DNA of 64,000 nt. It comes from Gammaproteobacteria bacterium. GTDB lineage: Bacteria > Pseudomonadota > Gammaproteobacteria > Natronospirales > REEB76. Positions within the stretch are counted from its first letter, which is position 1; each line of letters starts with the position of its first letter. The position numbers were made by a program, and so were the translations under genes. The stretch lies in contig DASVOS010000012.1 in the NCBI GenBank assembly GCA_036383255.1, positions 50,003-114,002 of the forward strand, in the 5' to 3' direction. Positions 8,369 through 17,712 of the stretch are shown one piece after another. A model generated the notes under the pieces. That model saw nothing but the letters and a program-made list of their open reading frames with translations. It ran no database searches and had not been told where the DNA came from.

Positions 8369-8557
8369 CCGGCCATTCTAGCAGCCCGTGCGCTAAGCGC
8401 CTGTCGCCATTGGGTTTTTCCCCTGGGCCGGGCTGCCACGAGGCTGCCATGCGGCAGGGATACCCTCGAGTGCATAGAATGTGACTATCGCTCCCGCCTC
8501 CGGCAGCCCGAGGCTGTCCGTATGACCGGCAGGGCACCGCACAAGCGAGATACATCG

Positions 8558-9388
8558 ATGCTTTATCCCGAGCTGTTCCGTTCCCTGGAAAGACTGCGCT
8601 GGAGCATGGAGAAGGATATCCCCTGGGACCGCTTCGATCCCAGCCTCCTCAGCGACGAGCAGGCCCAGACCATCAAGATGAACGCGATCACGGAGTGGTC
8701 GGCGCTGCCCGCCACCGAGATGTTCCTGCGCGACAACCGCGGGGACTCGGACTTCTCGGCGTTCATGTCCATATGGTTCTACGAGGAGCAGAAGCACTCG
8801 TTGGTGCTGCAGGAGTACCTGCGCCGCTTCCGCCCGGACCTGCTGCCCACCGAGGAGGAGCTGCACGCGGTGCGCTTCGAGTTCGACCCGGCCCCGCCGC
8901 TCGAGACGCTGATGATGCACTTCTGCGGCGAGATCCGCCTGACCCACTGGTACCAGTGCGCCTCGCAGTGGCACACGGAACCCCTGATCAAGTTCATCTA
9001 CGACATCATCTCCCAGGACGAGGCGCGCCACGGCGGCTGCTACCGCCGCTTCATGGAGCGCGCCGTGGAACAGCAGGGCGACACGGCGCGCCTGGCCTTC
9101 GCCAAGATGGGTGTGCTGATGGCGAGCATCCGCACCGGCAACGCGCTGCATCCCACCAACCTGCACGTGAACAAGGCGCTCTATCCCAAGGACCGGGTGC
9201 AGGACCACGTCCCGGACCCGGGCTGGATGGAGCACTGGCTCAACGAGCAGATCCATTTCGACCGCAGCTGGCAGGAGAAGGTGATCGCCCGCATCCTGCA
9301 GAACCTCTCCCTAATCCTGAAGGTGAAGCTCGAGTCAGTGCGGGACCTGTCCCAGTTCCGCAAGCAACTGGCCGCCGACGCCGCCTGA
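8558..9388 (+). CDS. Ferritin-like diiron (acyl-ACP desaturase-type) protein
   Basis: A 276-residue soluble helical protein with a diiron ligand pattern: EWSALPATEMF, EEQKHS (ExxH), a Glu in CGEIRLTHWY and DEARHGG (ExxH). This matches the ferritin-like acyl-ACP desaturase family and its relatives, which use O2 to oxidise fatty acyl or similar chains. The exact substrate cannot be read from sequence. The start at 8558 follows an AAGCGAGA stretch and the N-terminus MLYPELFRSLERLRW. The Nudix gene follows after 18 bases. Confidence 0.8.
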   Translation: MLYPELFRSLERLRWSMEKDIPWDRFDPSLLSDEQAQTIKMNAITEWSALPATEMFLRDNRGDSDFSAFMSIWFYEEQKHSLVLQEYLRRFRPDLLPTEEELHAVRFEFDPAPPLETLMMHFCGEIRLTHWYQCASQWHTEPLIKFIYDIISQDEARHGGCYRRFMERAVEQQGDTARLAFAKMGVLMASIRTGNALHPTNLHVNKALYPKDRVQDHVPDPGWMEHWLNEQIHFDRSWQEKVIARILQNLSLILKVKLESVRDLSQFRKQLAADAA

Positions 9389-9406
9389 GGGCGGCACGCT
9401 TCCCCC

Positions 9407-9838
9407 ATGGACGCGAAGCGACGCTTGTCGGCCGGCGTGGTGGTGGTCCGCGACACCGCGGAGGGGCCGCGCTATCTCCTGCTGCGCGCCTACAAGCACT
9501 GGGACTTCCCCAAGGGCATGGTGGAGGCGGGCGAGACGCCGCTGGAAGCCGCGCGCCGCGAGGTGGCGGAGGAGACCGGCATCGCCTCCCTGGATTTCGC
9601 CTGGGGCGACGTCTACCGCGAGACCGCGCCCTATGCCCGGGGCAAGGTGGCGCGCTACTACCTGGCCCGCACCGATAGCGAAGAGGTGGCGCTCACGCCC
9701 AACCCCCAGACCGGCATCCATGAGCACATGGAATACCGCTGGGTGGACCTGGACGAAGCCCTGTCCCTGGTCACGCCGCGGGTGAAACACATCATCGACT
9801 GGGCGCAGGGCTGCATGTCCCCCGGCTTACGCGCCTAG
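9407..9838 (+). CDS. Nudix hydrolase (bis(nucleosyl)-tetraphosphatase-like)
   Basis: A 143-residue Nudix protein. The Nudix box is complete: GMVEAGETPLEAARREVAEETGI (G-x5-E-x7-REVxEETG), and it is preceded by LLRAYKHWDFPKG. The WDFPKG segment and overall size are typical of Ap4A hydrolases of the MutT type, which remove dinucleoside polyphosphates; the substrate remains an inference. Its 3' end overlaps the convergent YeiH-type gene by 12 bases. Confidence 0.9.
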   Translation: MDAKRRLSAGVVVVRDTAEGPRYLLLRAYKHWDFPKGMVEAGETPLEAARREVAEETGIASLDFAWGDVYRETAPYARGKVARYYLARTDSEEVALTPNPQTGIHEHMEYRWVDLDEALSLVTPRVKHIIDWAQGCMSPGLRA

Positions 9839-10771
9839 CTGCAGCACCGCCGCTAGCGCCGCCGCGCTGATGAAGGCCCACAGGCACACGCCCTGCAGGA
9901 GCGGCCGGTAGCCCACCTGCTTCAAGGCCGCGCGGGAGAGTCCGGCGCCGATGCAGAACAGGGTGACCGCGAAACCGGCGCGCGCCGCGCGCACCAGCCA
10001 TGGCACCGCCGGCTGCAAAGCCGGCAAGAGACTCCCCAGGGCCGAGGCCCCCAGGAATCCCAGGATGAACCACGGCAGTGGCAAGCGCCGCGCACCCGCA
10101 CCGCCTGCGCGCGGGAACAGCAGGGCCGCCGCGAAGGTCACGGGCACGATCCACAGCACGCGCGAGAGCTTCACCACCGTGGCCACCCGCAAGGCCTCCT
10201 CGCCATAAGCGGAGGCGGCGCCCGCCACGGAAGAGACGTCGTGGATCGCGACGCCGGCCCAGGTGCCGAACTGGACCTGCGAGAGGTGCAGCGCATGGCC
10301 GAGGGGCGGGAACAGGTAGAGCGCGACCGCGTTCAGGAGGAACACGGTGCCGATGGCGACGGACATCTCGCCCTTGTCCGCATCCACGGCGCCGCCCACG
10401 GCGGCGATGGCGGAACCGCCGCAGATGGCGGTGCCGGCGGAGATGAGCAGCGAGGTCTTGAGGTTGATCCGCAAGAGCCGCGCGAGCGCGTACCCCAGGG
10501 CGAAGGTGCCGAAGATGGTGGCGGCGGCGAACAGGAGGCCCTGGCTGCCGACGCGGATCACCGCGCCCAGGTCCACGCCGAAGCCCAGCAGCACCACGCA
10601 GCCTTGCAGCAGCCAGCGTACGTACTTGGAACCGCTGTCCCGGTAGGGGTTGTCCGCCAGCAGCGCGAACGCGAGGCCGAGCGCCAGCGCGAGGCCGGGC
10701 GAGGCCCAGGGCGTGAGGCAGAACAGGATGCCGGCGCCGTAGACGCCGAGGGCCAGCGGGCGCGGGGTCAC
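9827..10771 (-). CDS. YeiH family (UPF0324) putative sulfate exporter
   Basis: A 314-residue polytopic membrane protein with about 10 hydrophobic helices, of the YeiH/UPF0324 family. Characteristic segments are GFGVDLGAVI, the glycine-rich TAICGGSAIAAV, WAGVAIHDVSSVAGAASAYG and VVKLSRVLWIVP. Members have been proposed to export sulfate or related anions, but the substrate is not settled. A GTG start overlapping the upstream methyltransferase stop (GTGA) fits the family start; the open frame continues upstream without similarity. Confidence 0.88.
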   Translation of the reverse strand: MTPRPLALGVYGAGILFCLTPWASPGLALALGLAFALLADNPYRDSGSKYVRWLLQGCVVLLGFGVDLGAVIRVGSQGLLFAAATIFGTFALGYALARLLRINLKTSLLISAGTAICGGSAIAAVGGAVDADKGEMSVAIGTVFLLNAVALYLFPPLGHALHLSQVQFGTWAGVAIHDVSSVAGAASAYGEEALRVATVVKLSRVLWIVPVTFAAALLFPRAGGAGARRLPLPWFILGFLGASALGSLLPALQPAVPWLVRAARAGFAVTLFCIGAGLSRAALKQVGYRPLLQGVCLWAFISAAALAAVLQLGA

Positions 10772-12018
10772 GTCGCGGGCACGCGGTAGCGCAGGAACCC
10801 GAAGCCCGGCAACCGCGTCACGGGACGCAGGAGCCCGTGCTCCTCCATCCACAGTGCGTACTGCACGTAGACGGGGTCCCGGGAGAGGTGCCGCTCCTCG
10901 GTGCGGGCGCGCAGCCAGTAGAGGGCGTTCACCCCGAGCAGCATCAGGCAGCGCAGCGCGCCATCCCAGGCGCCGCCCTCCGCCAGGAACGGCACCGCGA
11001 CCAGCCACCAGGACAGGTTCTTCGCGAGGTAGGCCGGGTGCTTGCTGAAGCGGTAAGGCCCGTTGGTGAGGATGCCTCGGTGTGTGAGGTTCGAGAACCG
11101 GCAGCCGAACGCGAGCGTGGCCCACAGGTACACCGCGGTCAGCAGCAGGATCACGCCGCCCCATCCTATATAGAGCGCCGGCAGGCCAGCCGCCCAATCC
11201 TGCCAGTCATGCGCGCCGCGGTAGGCGAGGTAGCGCTCCGAGAGCATGCCCCAGAACGGCTGGTAACAGGCCAGCGCCACCGCCCAGCCGAGCAGCGTGG
11301 GTTCCGCGCTGCGGATGTGGCTGCCGGCGATGCGCAGGGTGGCGAGGTAGCCCACGGCGGCGAGCGTCACATCCACGAAATACATGCCGTTGCTGGCGAG
11401 GACATACCAGGACCGGGACTCGCCCGGCAGTCCGGCGCCGTAGTCCAGGATCTTCTCCAGGCCCAAGCCGAGGTAGCCGAACATCAGCGGCAGGAAGAAG
11501 CCCTTCACCAGCCAGCCGAGCACGTGCTGCGCGAAGATCGCGCGGTCCACCTCGCGCCAGCGCAGGCGCAGCAGCTGCCCCATCTGCCAGTAGCCGTCGT
11601 GGGGCTCGCGCATGCGGCGGTCCACGAGATAGAAATAAGGCACCGCTGCCACGAGCCAGGCCGGCACCAGCCAGGGCAGCATCGCGAAGAACGGGCCGTA
11701 CAAGGGATCGCTGTACACGGGAAACAGCAGGTAGCCGAGCGCCAGGAACGCGAGCGTGCCAAGGAAGCCCAGGAGCTTGACCGCGGTGCGCTCCAGGGAG
11801 GGCGCGTGGCGCGCCGCATCCAAGCCGTTGTCCGAGCGCGGTCCGAGGAACTCGGCGCCCACGAGCGCTGCACCCACCACCCCCACCAGCAGGAGCCCTG
11901 CCAACGCCACCTCGCCCCAGGGCGCGAGCGCACGCACCACCAGCACGCCGGCGGCGAAGGCCGCGAGACCGAGCAGGGGGACGGCGCCGTGGACCGCCGA
12001 CTTGGGGAGCGTCTGCAT
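10768..12018 (-). CDS. ICMT/PEMT-like membrane methyltransferase family protein
   Basis: A 416-residue protein with about eight or nine hydrophobic helices. The C-terminal third has the signature of isoprenylcysteine carboxyl methyltransferase/phospholipid methyltransferase-like proteins: RFSNLTHRGILTNGPYRFSKHPAYLAKNL, followed by RTEERHLSRDPVYVQYA. The conserved GPYRxxxHPxY and RxxxEE elements form the SAM-binding part in that family. The long N-terminal membrane region is of unknown role and makes it larger than simple ICMT-like proteins. It is coupled to the downstream transporter by a 4-base overlap. Confidence 0.75.
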   Translation of the reverse strand: MQTLPKSAVHGAVPLLGLAAFAAGVLVVRALAPWGEVALAGLLLVGVVGAALVGAEFLGPRSDNGLDAARHAPSLERTAVKLLGFLGTLAFLALGYLLFPVYSDPLYGPFFAMLPWLVPAWLVAAVPYFYLVDRRMREPHDGYWQMGQLLRLRWREVDRAIFAQHVLGWLVKGFFLPLMFGYLGLGLEKILDYGAGLPGESRSWYVLASNGMYFVDVTLAAVGYLATLRIAGSHIRSAEPTLLGWAVALACYQPFWGMLSERYLAYRGAHDWQDWAAGLPALYIGWGGVILLLTAVYLWATLAFGCRFSNLTHRGILTNGPYRFSKHPAYLAKNLSWWLVAVPFLAEGGAWDGALRCLMLLGVNALYWLRARTEERHLSRDPVYVQYALWMEEHGLLRPVTRLPGFGFLRYRVPAT

Positions 12019-12072
12019 GGCGTCAGGTGTGGCCTGGAGAGGACGCCAGTCTAGCCGCTCGCGCGGCGCATT

Positions 12073-12708
12073 TCATTGGTGGCTGCGGACCGGCTTCTGC
12101 AGCATGGGCACGAGGTAGGGCCAGATGTTGTCCAGCACATGGGGCTCGGCACCGGCCAGGGGATGCAGCCCGTCTGCCTGCATCAGCTCCCGGTGCTGGG
12201 CCACGCCATCCAGCAGGAACGGCACCAGCGGCGTCTTGTATTGCTTCGCCACCGCCGTGTAGGCGGCGCGGAAGTCGCGGGTATAAGCGGCGCCGTAGTT
12301 GGGCGGCAACAGCATGCCCACCAGCAGGACTTTCGCGCCGGCCTGCCTTGAAAGCGCCACCATCTTCCCCAGGTTATCCTGCATGGCCTTGATGGGTGTG
12401 CCGCGCAGGCCATCGTTCGCGCCGAGTTCCACCACCACGATACCCGGCTTGTGGCGCGCCAGTGCCTCGGTGAGGCGGGTGAGGCCGCCGGCGGTGGTCT
12501 CTCCCGAGACGCTGGCGTTGACCACGGTATAGTCATAACCCTGGGCCTGGAGCCGCGCGTCCAACAGCGCCACCCAGCCCTGGCTGGTGTCTATGCCGAA
12601 GGCGGCGCTCAGGCTGTCGCCCATCACCAGCACCGTGTGCGCGGGCTGCGCCTGCGACGCCAGCGGCGCGAGCCACAGGATCACAAGAAGAAGGATGCGT
12701 CTCGACAT
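12073..12708 (-). CDS. tesA: Periplasmic arylesterase/thioesterase I, SGNH hydrolase
   Basis: A 211-residue SGNH/GDSL hydrolase with an N-terminal signal peptide (ILLLVILWLAPLASQAQ, cleavage near residue 21). Catalytic Ser32 lies in GDSLSAAFG. Gly and Asn of the oxyanion site are in ASVSGET and LGANDGL, and Asp-x-x-His is in ADGLHPL. Length and motifs match TesA, which hydrolyses acyl-CoA, aryl esters and lysophospholipids in the periplasm. It diverges from ybbA, as in E. coli; the two ATGs share the sequence CATG. Confidence 0.95.
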   Translation of the reverse strand: MSRRILLLVILWLAPLASQAQPAHTVLVMGDSLSAAFGIDTSQGWVALLDARLQAQGYDYTVVNASVSGETTAGGLTRLTEALARHKPGIVVVELGANDGLRGTPIKAMQDNLGKMVALSRQAGAKVLLVGMLLPPNYGAAYTRDFRAAYTAVAKQYKTPLVPFLLDGVAQHRELMQADGLHPLAGAEPHVLDNIWPYLVPMLQKPVRSHQ

Positions 12709-13399
12709 GTCCAAGGTCTCCAACGGCGACGCGTTGCTGCTCGCCGCCCATCTCAGCAAGCAGGTTAGCAGTCCCGACGGCGTGTTGACCATTCTGGACG
12801 ACGTGAGCCTGGCGATACGCCGCGGCGAATCCGTCGCCATCGTCGGGCCCTCCGGTTCCGGCAAGTCCACGCTGCTTGGCCTGCTGGCCGGGCTGGACGT
12901 GCCGAGCTCCGGCGAGGTGTGGCTGGACGGTGAGCCCTTCAGCAGCCTGGACGAGGACGCGCGGGCGGAGCGGCGCGCGCACGAGATCGGTTTCGTGTTC
13001 CAGTCCTTCCACCTCCTGCCCGGGCTCACGGCCCTGGAGAACGTGATGCTGCCGCTGGAGCTCGGTGACGGCAGCGGCGCGGAGGCGGCGGCGCGGGAGG
13101 TGCTGGACGCGGTGGGCCTCGGCGCCCGCGCCCGCTACTACCCGCAGAAGCTCTCCGGCGGCGAACAGCAGCGCGTGGCCATCGCCCGCGCCTACGCCAC
13201 CCGCCCTCACCTCCTGTTCGCCGACGAGCCCACCGGCAACCTCGACGCCGCCACCGGCCACGTGATCGTGGACCTCTTGTTCAAGCTCAACGCCGAACGC
13301 ACCACCACGCTTGTGCTCGTGACCCATGACCAGGAGCTGGCTGGGCGCTGCGACCGGGTGTTGCGCCTGCATGCCGGACGGCTGGAGCCGGCGGCATGA
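12707..13399 (+). CDS. ybbA: ABC transporter ATP-binding protein, YbbA
   Basis: A 230-residue ATPase of the LolD/MacB subclass. Walker A GPSGSGKST, the Q-loop in FQSFHLLPG, signature LSGGEQQR, Walker B LLFADEPTG and the switch His in LVTHD are all present. It pairs with the downstream YbbP-type permease, overlapping by 4 bases (ATGA). The YbbAP pair is a mechanotransmission-type ABC system; its substrate is not established. The start is the ATG inside CATG shared with divergent tesA. Confidence 0.93.
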   Translation: MSKVSNGDALLLAAHLSKQVSSPDGVLTILDDVSLAIRRGESVAIVGPSGSGKSTLLGLLAGLDVPSSGEVWLDGEPFSSLDEDARAERRAHEIGFVFQSFHLLPGLTALENVMLPLELGDGSGAEAAAREVLDAVGLGARARYYPQKLSGGEQQRVAIARAYATRPHLLFADEPTGNLDAATGHVIVDLLFKLNAERTTTLVLVTHDQELAGRCDRVLRLHAGRLEPAA

Positions 13400-15885
13400 C
13401 CCTGCTGCGGCTCTCGGCGCGCCAGTTCCGCCGCGGCTGGAAGAGCGGCGAGTACGGCGTGATGGCGGCGGCGCTGGCGCTGGCCCTGGCCGCGGTCTCG
13501 GCGGTGGGCTTCTTCACCGGGCGCGTGCGCACCGCGGTGGTACAGCAGGCCGGCGAGAGCCTGGCGGCTGACCTGGTGCTGGCGAGCGGCGAACCGCTGC
13601 CGCCCCGTTTCGAACAGGAGGCACGCGCCGCCGGCGCGCTCACCGTGCCGGTGCTGGACTTCAACACCGTGCTGCTCAACGGCCAGGACACCCAGCTCGT
13701 GGGAGTGCATGCGGTGAGCGCGGGTTATCCCTTGCGCGGCAAGGTGCGCCTCAGCCAGCAGGCCTTCGGCGCGGCGCGGACGACGGAGGACATCCCTGCT
13801 CACGGCGTCCTCTGGGCCGAGCCGCGGGTGCTGGGGTCGCTGCGTCTCGCGGTCGGCGACGTGATCACGGTGGGCAACATCAAGATGCGCGTCGGTGCCG
13901 CCACCGCCTACCTCCCGGACGGCGGCTTCGGCTTCGCGGCGCTGGAACCCAAGGTGGTGATGGACCTGGCCGACGTGCCGGCCACGGGCCTGGTCAACGC
14001 CTATTCCCGGGTCGAGCACAAGCTGCTCGTCTCCGGCGATCAGGACACGGTGGCAGCGCTGGAGGCGCGCTGGCGTACCGCTCTGCCCGCCGGCGTGCGC
14101 CTGCAGGACGCCCGCGACGGCCGCCCCGAACTCGTCAACGCCATAGACCGGGCGCAACGCTTCCTGGCGCTGGCGGCGCTGGTGAGCGCGCTCATCTCCG
14201 CGGTGGCGGTGGTGCTGGCGGCGCGCCGCTACGCGCTGCGCTACACCGATACCGCCGCAGTGCTGAAGTGCCTGGGGCTCACGCGCCGCCGCGTGCAGGG
14301 CGTGCTGCTCTTGGAGCTCCTGTGGCTGGGCCTCTCGGCCGGCCTCGCAGGCGTGGCACTGGGTTACCTCGCGCAGTACGGCCTGGTGGCGGCGGTGCGG
14401 GACCTCCTGCCCGCCCAGATGCCGCCGGCGCCGGTGACGCCGGCGCTCGCGGCGCTGGGCATGGGACTGGTGCTGCTGCTCGGCTTCGCGCTGCCGCCGC
14501 TCATGCGCCTCGGCGACACGCCGCCGGCGCGGGTGCTCAGGCGCGACCTCGCGCCCCCGCCGGTGCGCGGCTTCGCCGTGTACGGCGCGGCGGTGGCGGC
14601 GAGCTTCGGCATCACCCTCTGGCAGGTGAAGACGCTCGGACTCGCGCTCGCGGTGCTGCTGGGCCTGGCCCTGACGGTGCTGCTGCTGGGCCTCGGCGCC
14701 TTCGGCATGCTTTTCCTGCTCAAACGCCTGCGCAGAGGCGGCGGTGCCGGCTGGCGCTATGGGCTCGCGAACCTCAACCGCCACCGGCGCGATACCGTGA
14801 TCCAGATGGTGGCGTTCGGTATCGGCCTCATGGTGCTGCTCCTGCTGGCGCTGGTGCGGGCCGACCTGCTGAGCAGCTGGCGTACCAGCCTTCCGGACGA
14901 CGCGCCCAACCAGTTCATCATCAACATCCAGCCGGACGAGCGCGCCACGGTGACGAAGTTCTTCACCGACCGCGGCGTGCCGGCGCCCCGCCTCTATCCC
15001 TTCGTGCGGGCACGCCTCTCGGACATCGCCGGCAAGCCGGTCACGGGCATGCGCTTCGAGACCGAGGATGCGCGCCGCTTCGCCCAGCGGGAGCAGAACC
15101 TGAGCTGGTCCTATGACCCGCCGCCGGCGAACACGCTCACCGCCGGCAAGTGGTGGGAGGGGACCCAAGCGAAGCAGCCGCTCGCCTCCGTGACCGAGGA
15201 GTTCGCCACCAGCCTCAAGCTCAAGCCCGGCGACCGGCTGACCTTCGACGTGGCCGGCACGCCGGTGGCGGTGACCGTGGCCAGCATCCGCAAGGTGCGC
15301 TGGGACTCGTTCCAGCCGAACTTCTTCGTGGAGCTCTCTCCGGGTGCCCTGGAGGACCACCCCGGCACCTGGATCACCAGCGTCTACCTGCCGGCGGAGA
15401 AGGCCGCCATGCTGGCGGACCTGATCCGCGCGCTGCCTTCCCTCACGCTGTTCGACGTGGACGCGATCATGCAGCAGGTGCGCCGGCTCATGGACGAGGC
15501 TTCCCTCGCGGTGGAATATGTCTTCCTGTTCACCCTCGGCGCCGGCATCGTGGTGCTCCTGGCGGCGGTGCAGGCGACCCGGGACGAGCGGCGCTTCGAG
15601 GCGGCGGTGCTACGCGCCTTGGGCGCCTCGCGCCGGCGCGTGAGCTCCGCCGCCGCCGCGGAGTACGCAGCCCTGGGGTTCACGGCCGGCCTGCTGGGGG
15701 CGCTGGCGGCGACGCTGGTGGCCTGGATCCTGGCGGTGCGGATCTTCAGCCTGCCCTATGCGCCGGACTGGCGGGTGTGGGCGGCGGGCCTCCTGGCGGG
15801 GACCTTCATCGTGGCGCTGAGCGGCCTCCTCGCCACCCGCGGCGTGCTCAAGGCGCCGCCGGTGGAGACGCTACGTGACAGTTAG
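13396..15885 (+). CDS. ybbP: ABC transporter permease, YbbP family
   Basis: An 829-residue permease with two FtsX-type domains. The first hydrophobic segment is near residues 20-45. A periplasmic domain is followed by helix clusters around residues 250-470 (including LAALVSALISAVAVVLAARRYALRY) and a C-terminal cluster around 700-815 (YVFLFTLGAGIVVLLAAVQATRDERRFEAAVLRALGASRRRV). The repeated ALGASR/CLGLTRRRV coupling segments after the helices are typical of FtsX-type permeases. Size and the partner ATPase support YbbP. Confidence 0.93.
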   Translation: MTLLRLSARQFRRGWKSGEYGVMAAALALALAAVSAVGFFTGRVRTAVVQQAGESLAADLVLASGEPLPPRFEQEARAAGALTVPVLDFNTVLLNGQDTQLVGVHAVSAGYPLRGKVRLSQQAFGAARTTEDIPAHGVLWAEPRVLGSLRLAVGDVITVGNIKMRVGAATAYLPDGGFGFAALEPKVVMDLADVPATGLVNAYSRVEHKLLVSGDQDTVAALEARWRTALPAGVRLQDARDGRPELVNAIDRAQRFLALAALVSALISAVAVVLAARRYALRYTDTAAVLKCLGLTRRRVQGVLLLELLWLGLSAGLAGVALGYLAQYGLVAAVRDLLPAQMPPAPVTPALAALGMGLVLLLGFALPPLMRLGDTPPARVLRRDLAPPPVRGFAVYGAAVAASFGITLWQVKTLGLALAVLLGLALTVLLLGLGAFGMLFLLKRLRRGGGAGWRYGLANLNRHRRDTVIQMVAFGIGLMVLLLLALVRADLLSSWRTSLPDDAPNQFIINIQPDERATVTKFFTDRGVPAPRLYPFVRARLSDIAGKPVTGMRFETEDARRFAQREQNLSWSYDPPPANTLTAGKWWEGTQAKQPLASVTEEFATSLKLKPGDRLTFDVAGTPVAVTVASIRKVRWDSFQPNFFVELSPGALEDHPGTWITSVYLPAEKAAMLADLIRALPSLTLFDVDAIMQQVRRLMDEASLAVEYVFLFTLGAGIVVLLAAVQATRDERRFEAAVLRALGASRRRVSSAAAAEYAALGFTAGLLGALAATLVAWILAVRIFSLPYAPDWRVWAAGLLAGTFIVALSGLLATRGVLKAPPVETLRDS

Positions 15886-15971
15886 CGCGCTCGGTTAAAA
15901 CGGGGCGCGCCGTAGTACGCTGCACCCATAGTTAAAGAACCTGCCCCTTTCTTCCGTCTCTTTACATTCGC

Positions 15972-16949
15972 ATGACTGCACCGACCCGGACACTGCTGTT
16001 GTTCATCGCGCTGGCCGCGGCCCTCCTAGCGGCGCGGCCCGCGGCGGCATCCTGCGACGTATCGAACCCCGCCAAGGGCATCTTCGCCTACCCGCACCTC
16101 GTGGAATCCCAGGCGAAGTTCGAGGACTACGAGGTGCGCGTCTACGACGCCAAGGACTGCGGCGCGGTGCCCGTGTTCGCGGACCGCTCGGGCCTCGAGA
16201 TCCTGAAGCACGGCAAGCCCGTGTACCGGCAGATGGGCTGGAGCTTCGCCATCGGCTACCCCTACGAGCAGAACCAGGCGCCGGACAGCGTGAAAGCGAA
16301 GCCGGGCGCCGATCTCACGGGAGACGGCGTGCCGGACCTCCTGGTCTCGGAGTGGTCCGGCGACGGGCATTGCTGCTTCACCTTCCACCTGTTCCAGCTC
16401 GGCAAGAAGACCTTCAAGAAGCTCCAGAGCCTGCCGCTCCTGGACGCGGACGAATCCGCGTTCGTGAAGCGCAAGGGGACCAAGAGCCTGGTGCTCTACA
16501 CCTCGGACTACAGCGCGTTCTCCTACTTCCCATCGAGATTCATCGGCTCGCCGGCAGGACGGGTGTTCCTGAGCTACCAAGGGGGCCGCTTCCGCCCCGA
16601 CCGGGCGCTGATGCGCGCGAACCGCCCGGCGCCGGGCGAGGTGGAGAAGTGCGCGGCGTTGTTCAGGAAGAGCCGGGACTGGCACAACCAGGAAGAGCAG
16701 CCCATGGGCATGTGGTACTACGCCACGGACCTCATCTACACCGGCAATCAGGAGCCGGCCTGGAGGTTCCTGGACGCGGCCTGGGGCGGCAGCGATTCCG
16801 ACAAGAAGAAATACCTGGGCGAGTATCGCAAGCGCTTCACCCTCAGCACCTACTACTCCGACCTGATGCTATTGCCGAAGACGTCCGTGCCGAAGGATGC
16901 CCAGAAGATCGACTGGAACCGGCACTGCTTCGACTACATGCACGGCTGA
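15972..16949 (+). CDS. Secreted protein of unknown function
   Basis: A 325-residue protein with a clear signal peptide (LLLFIALAAALLAARPAAA, cleavage before SCDV). It contains DLTGDGVPDLLVSEWSGDGHCCF, which resembles an FG-GAP/calcium-loop repeat (DxxGDGxxD), and six or so cysteines that could form disulfides. The second half is rich in aromatic residues. I do not recognise a named family. The neighbour to the left is ybbP (86-base gap); the convergent genes on the right start 1 base after the stop. Confidence 0.7.
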   Translation: MTAPTRTLLLFIALAAALLAARPAAASCDVSNPAKGIFAYPHLVESQAKFEDYEVRVYDAKDCGAVPVFADRSGLEILKHGKPVYRQMGWSFAIGYPYEQNQAPDSVKAKPGADLTGDGVPDLLVSEWSGDGHCCFTFHLFQLGKKTFKKLQSLPLLDADESAFVKRKGTKSLVLYTSDYSAFSYFPSRFIGSPAGRVFLSYQGGRFRPDRALMRANRPAPGEVEKCAALFRKSRDWHNQEEQPMGMWYYATDLIYTGNQEPAWRFLDAAWGGSDSDKKKYLGEYRKRFTLSTYYSDLMLLPKTSVPKDAQKIDWNRHCFDYMHG

Positions 16950-16950
16950 T

Positions 16951-17313
16951 TCATGCCGGGCGCCGCCACCCGGCGAGCGCCATCACTGCTGCTGCGATCG
17001 CCCCCGTGATTACTGCCGCCATCAGGCAGGCACCGATGCCCTGCCCGCCCCAGATCATGGGCGCGGTGGCGCCCGTGAGCAGCAGCGTCCCCGCCCAGGC
17101 CCACAGCACCGGCCGGAGCCAACGCGCCCGCATGAAGATGCCGGCGATGGCCGCGAGGCCCAGCAGCGCACAGGCGCTCTGCACCCAGTTGGAGAACAGC
17201 TGGCCGAAGCCCGCACTGTCGGCCCAGCGGTTCTCCAGGTCCCAGACGCTGAGGAGGCTGAAGGCCAGCATCAGTAGGGCCGCGAGCGCCATGCGGATCA
17301 TCCGCCATCTCAT
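16951..17313 (-). CDS. Small hydrophobic membrane protein
   Basis: A 120-residue protein with four predicted membrane helices: about residues 6-24, 40-60, 65-85 and 88-115. Function is not recognisable. The start ATG overlaps the stop of the DUF2784 gene by 4 bases, so the two probably form a unit. The helix between about residues 65 and 85 is followed by the small-residue-rich segment GGQGIGACLMAA. Confidence 0.7.
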   Translation of the reverse strand: MRWRMIRMALAALLMLAFSLLSVWDLENRWADSAGFGQLFSNWVQSACALLGLAAIAGIFMRARWLRPVLWAWAGTLLLTGATAPMIWGGQGIGACLMAAVITGAIAAAVMALAGWRRPA

Positions 17314-17696
17314 CCGGACCTCCCCTCCCGCTCGCGCCTTCGATGCAGCCGCCAGGCGACAGCGTAGATCGCGACGTAGCAGACGACCAGCAGCGTGCCC
17401 AAGGCATCCTGCATCCAGGGCTTGAGGCCCGGCGGGTAGAGGGACGGCATGATGTAGTGAGCGATGAAGCCGCCTTCGTAGGTCCGCTCCCCTGCCAACG
17501 CACGCAAGTGATTCTCCAGCGGCGTGAGCGGGCAGTACCGCACGTAGATCTCCACCAGCGCCGCCCAGGCCACGGCCGGAAGGTGCAGCCAGGCCAGCCG
17601 CCACCAGCGCAGCACCAGCAAGCCGCCGAAGATGGCGAAGGCCATGTAGGCGAGATGCAGCAGCACCACCAGGTCGGCGAGGACGCGGTACGGCAT
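17310..17696 (-). CDS. DUF2784 family membrane protein
   Basis: A 128-residue protein with about four membrane helices. It matches the DUF2784 pattern: VLADLVVLLHLAYMAFAIFGGLLV at the N-terminus, then YCPLTPLENHLR, a Cys-Pro-Leu-Thr motif characteristic of the family, and YEGGFIAHYI. Function unknown. It is coupled downstream to the small membrane protein and lies 16 bases after the DMT transporter, so these three are probably one transcript. Confidence 0.85.
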   Translation of the reverse strand: MPYRVLADLVVLLHLAYMAFAIFGGLLVLRWWRLAWLHLPAVAWAALVEIYVRYCPLTPLENHLRALAGERTYEGGFIAHYIMPSLYPPGLKPWMQDALGTLLVVCYVAIYAVAWRLHRRREREGRSG

Positions 17697-17712
17697 CCCG
17701 CTAGTGTGCCAC

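Noticed and set aside
13207..15360. A 717-codon frame antisense to ybbP
   Set aside because: Low-complexity Arg/His/Gln sequence without domains; ybbP is clearly the gene.
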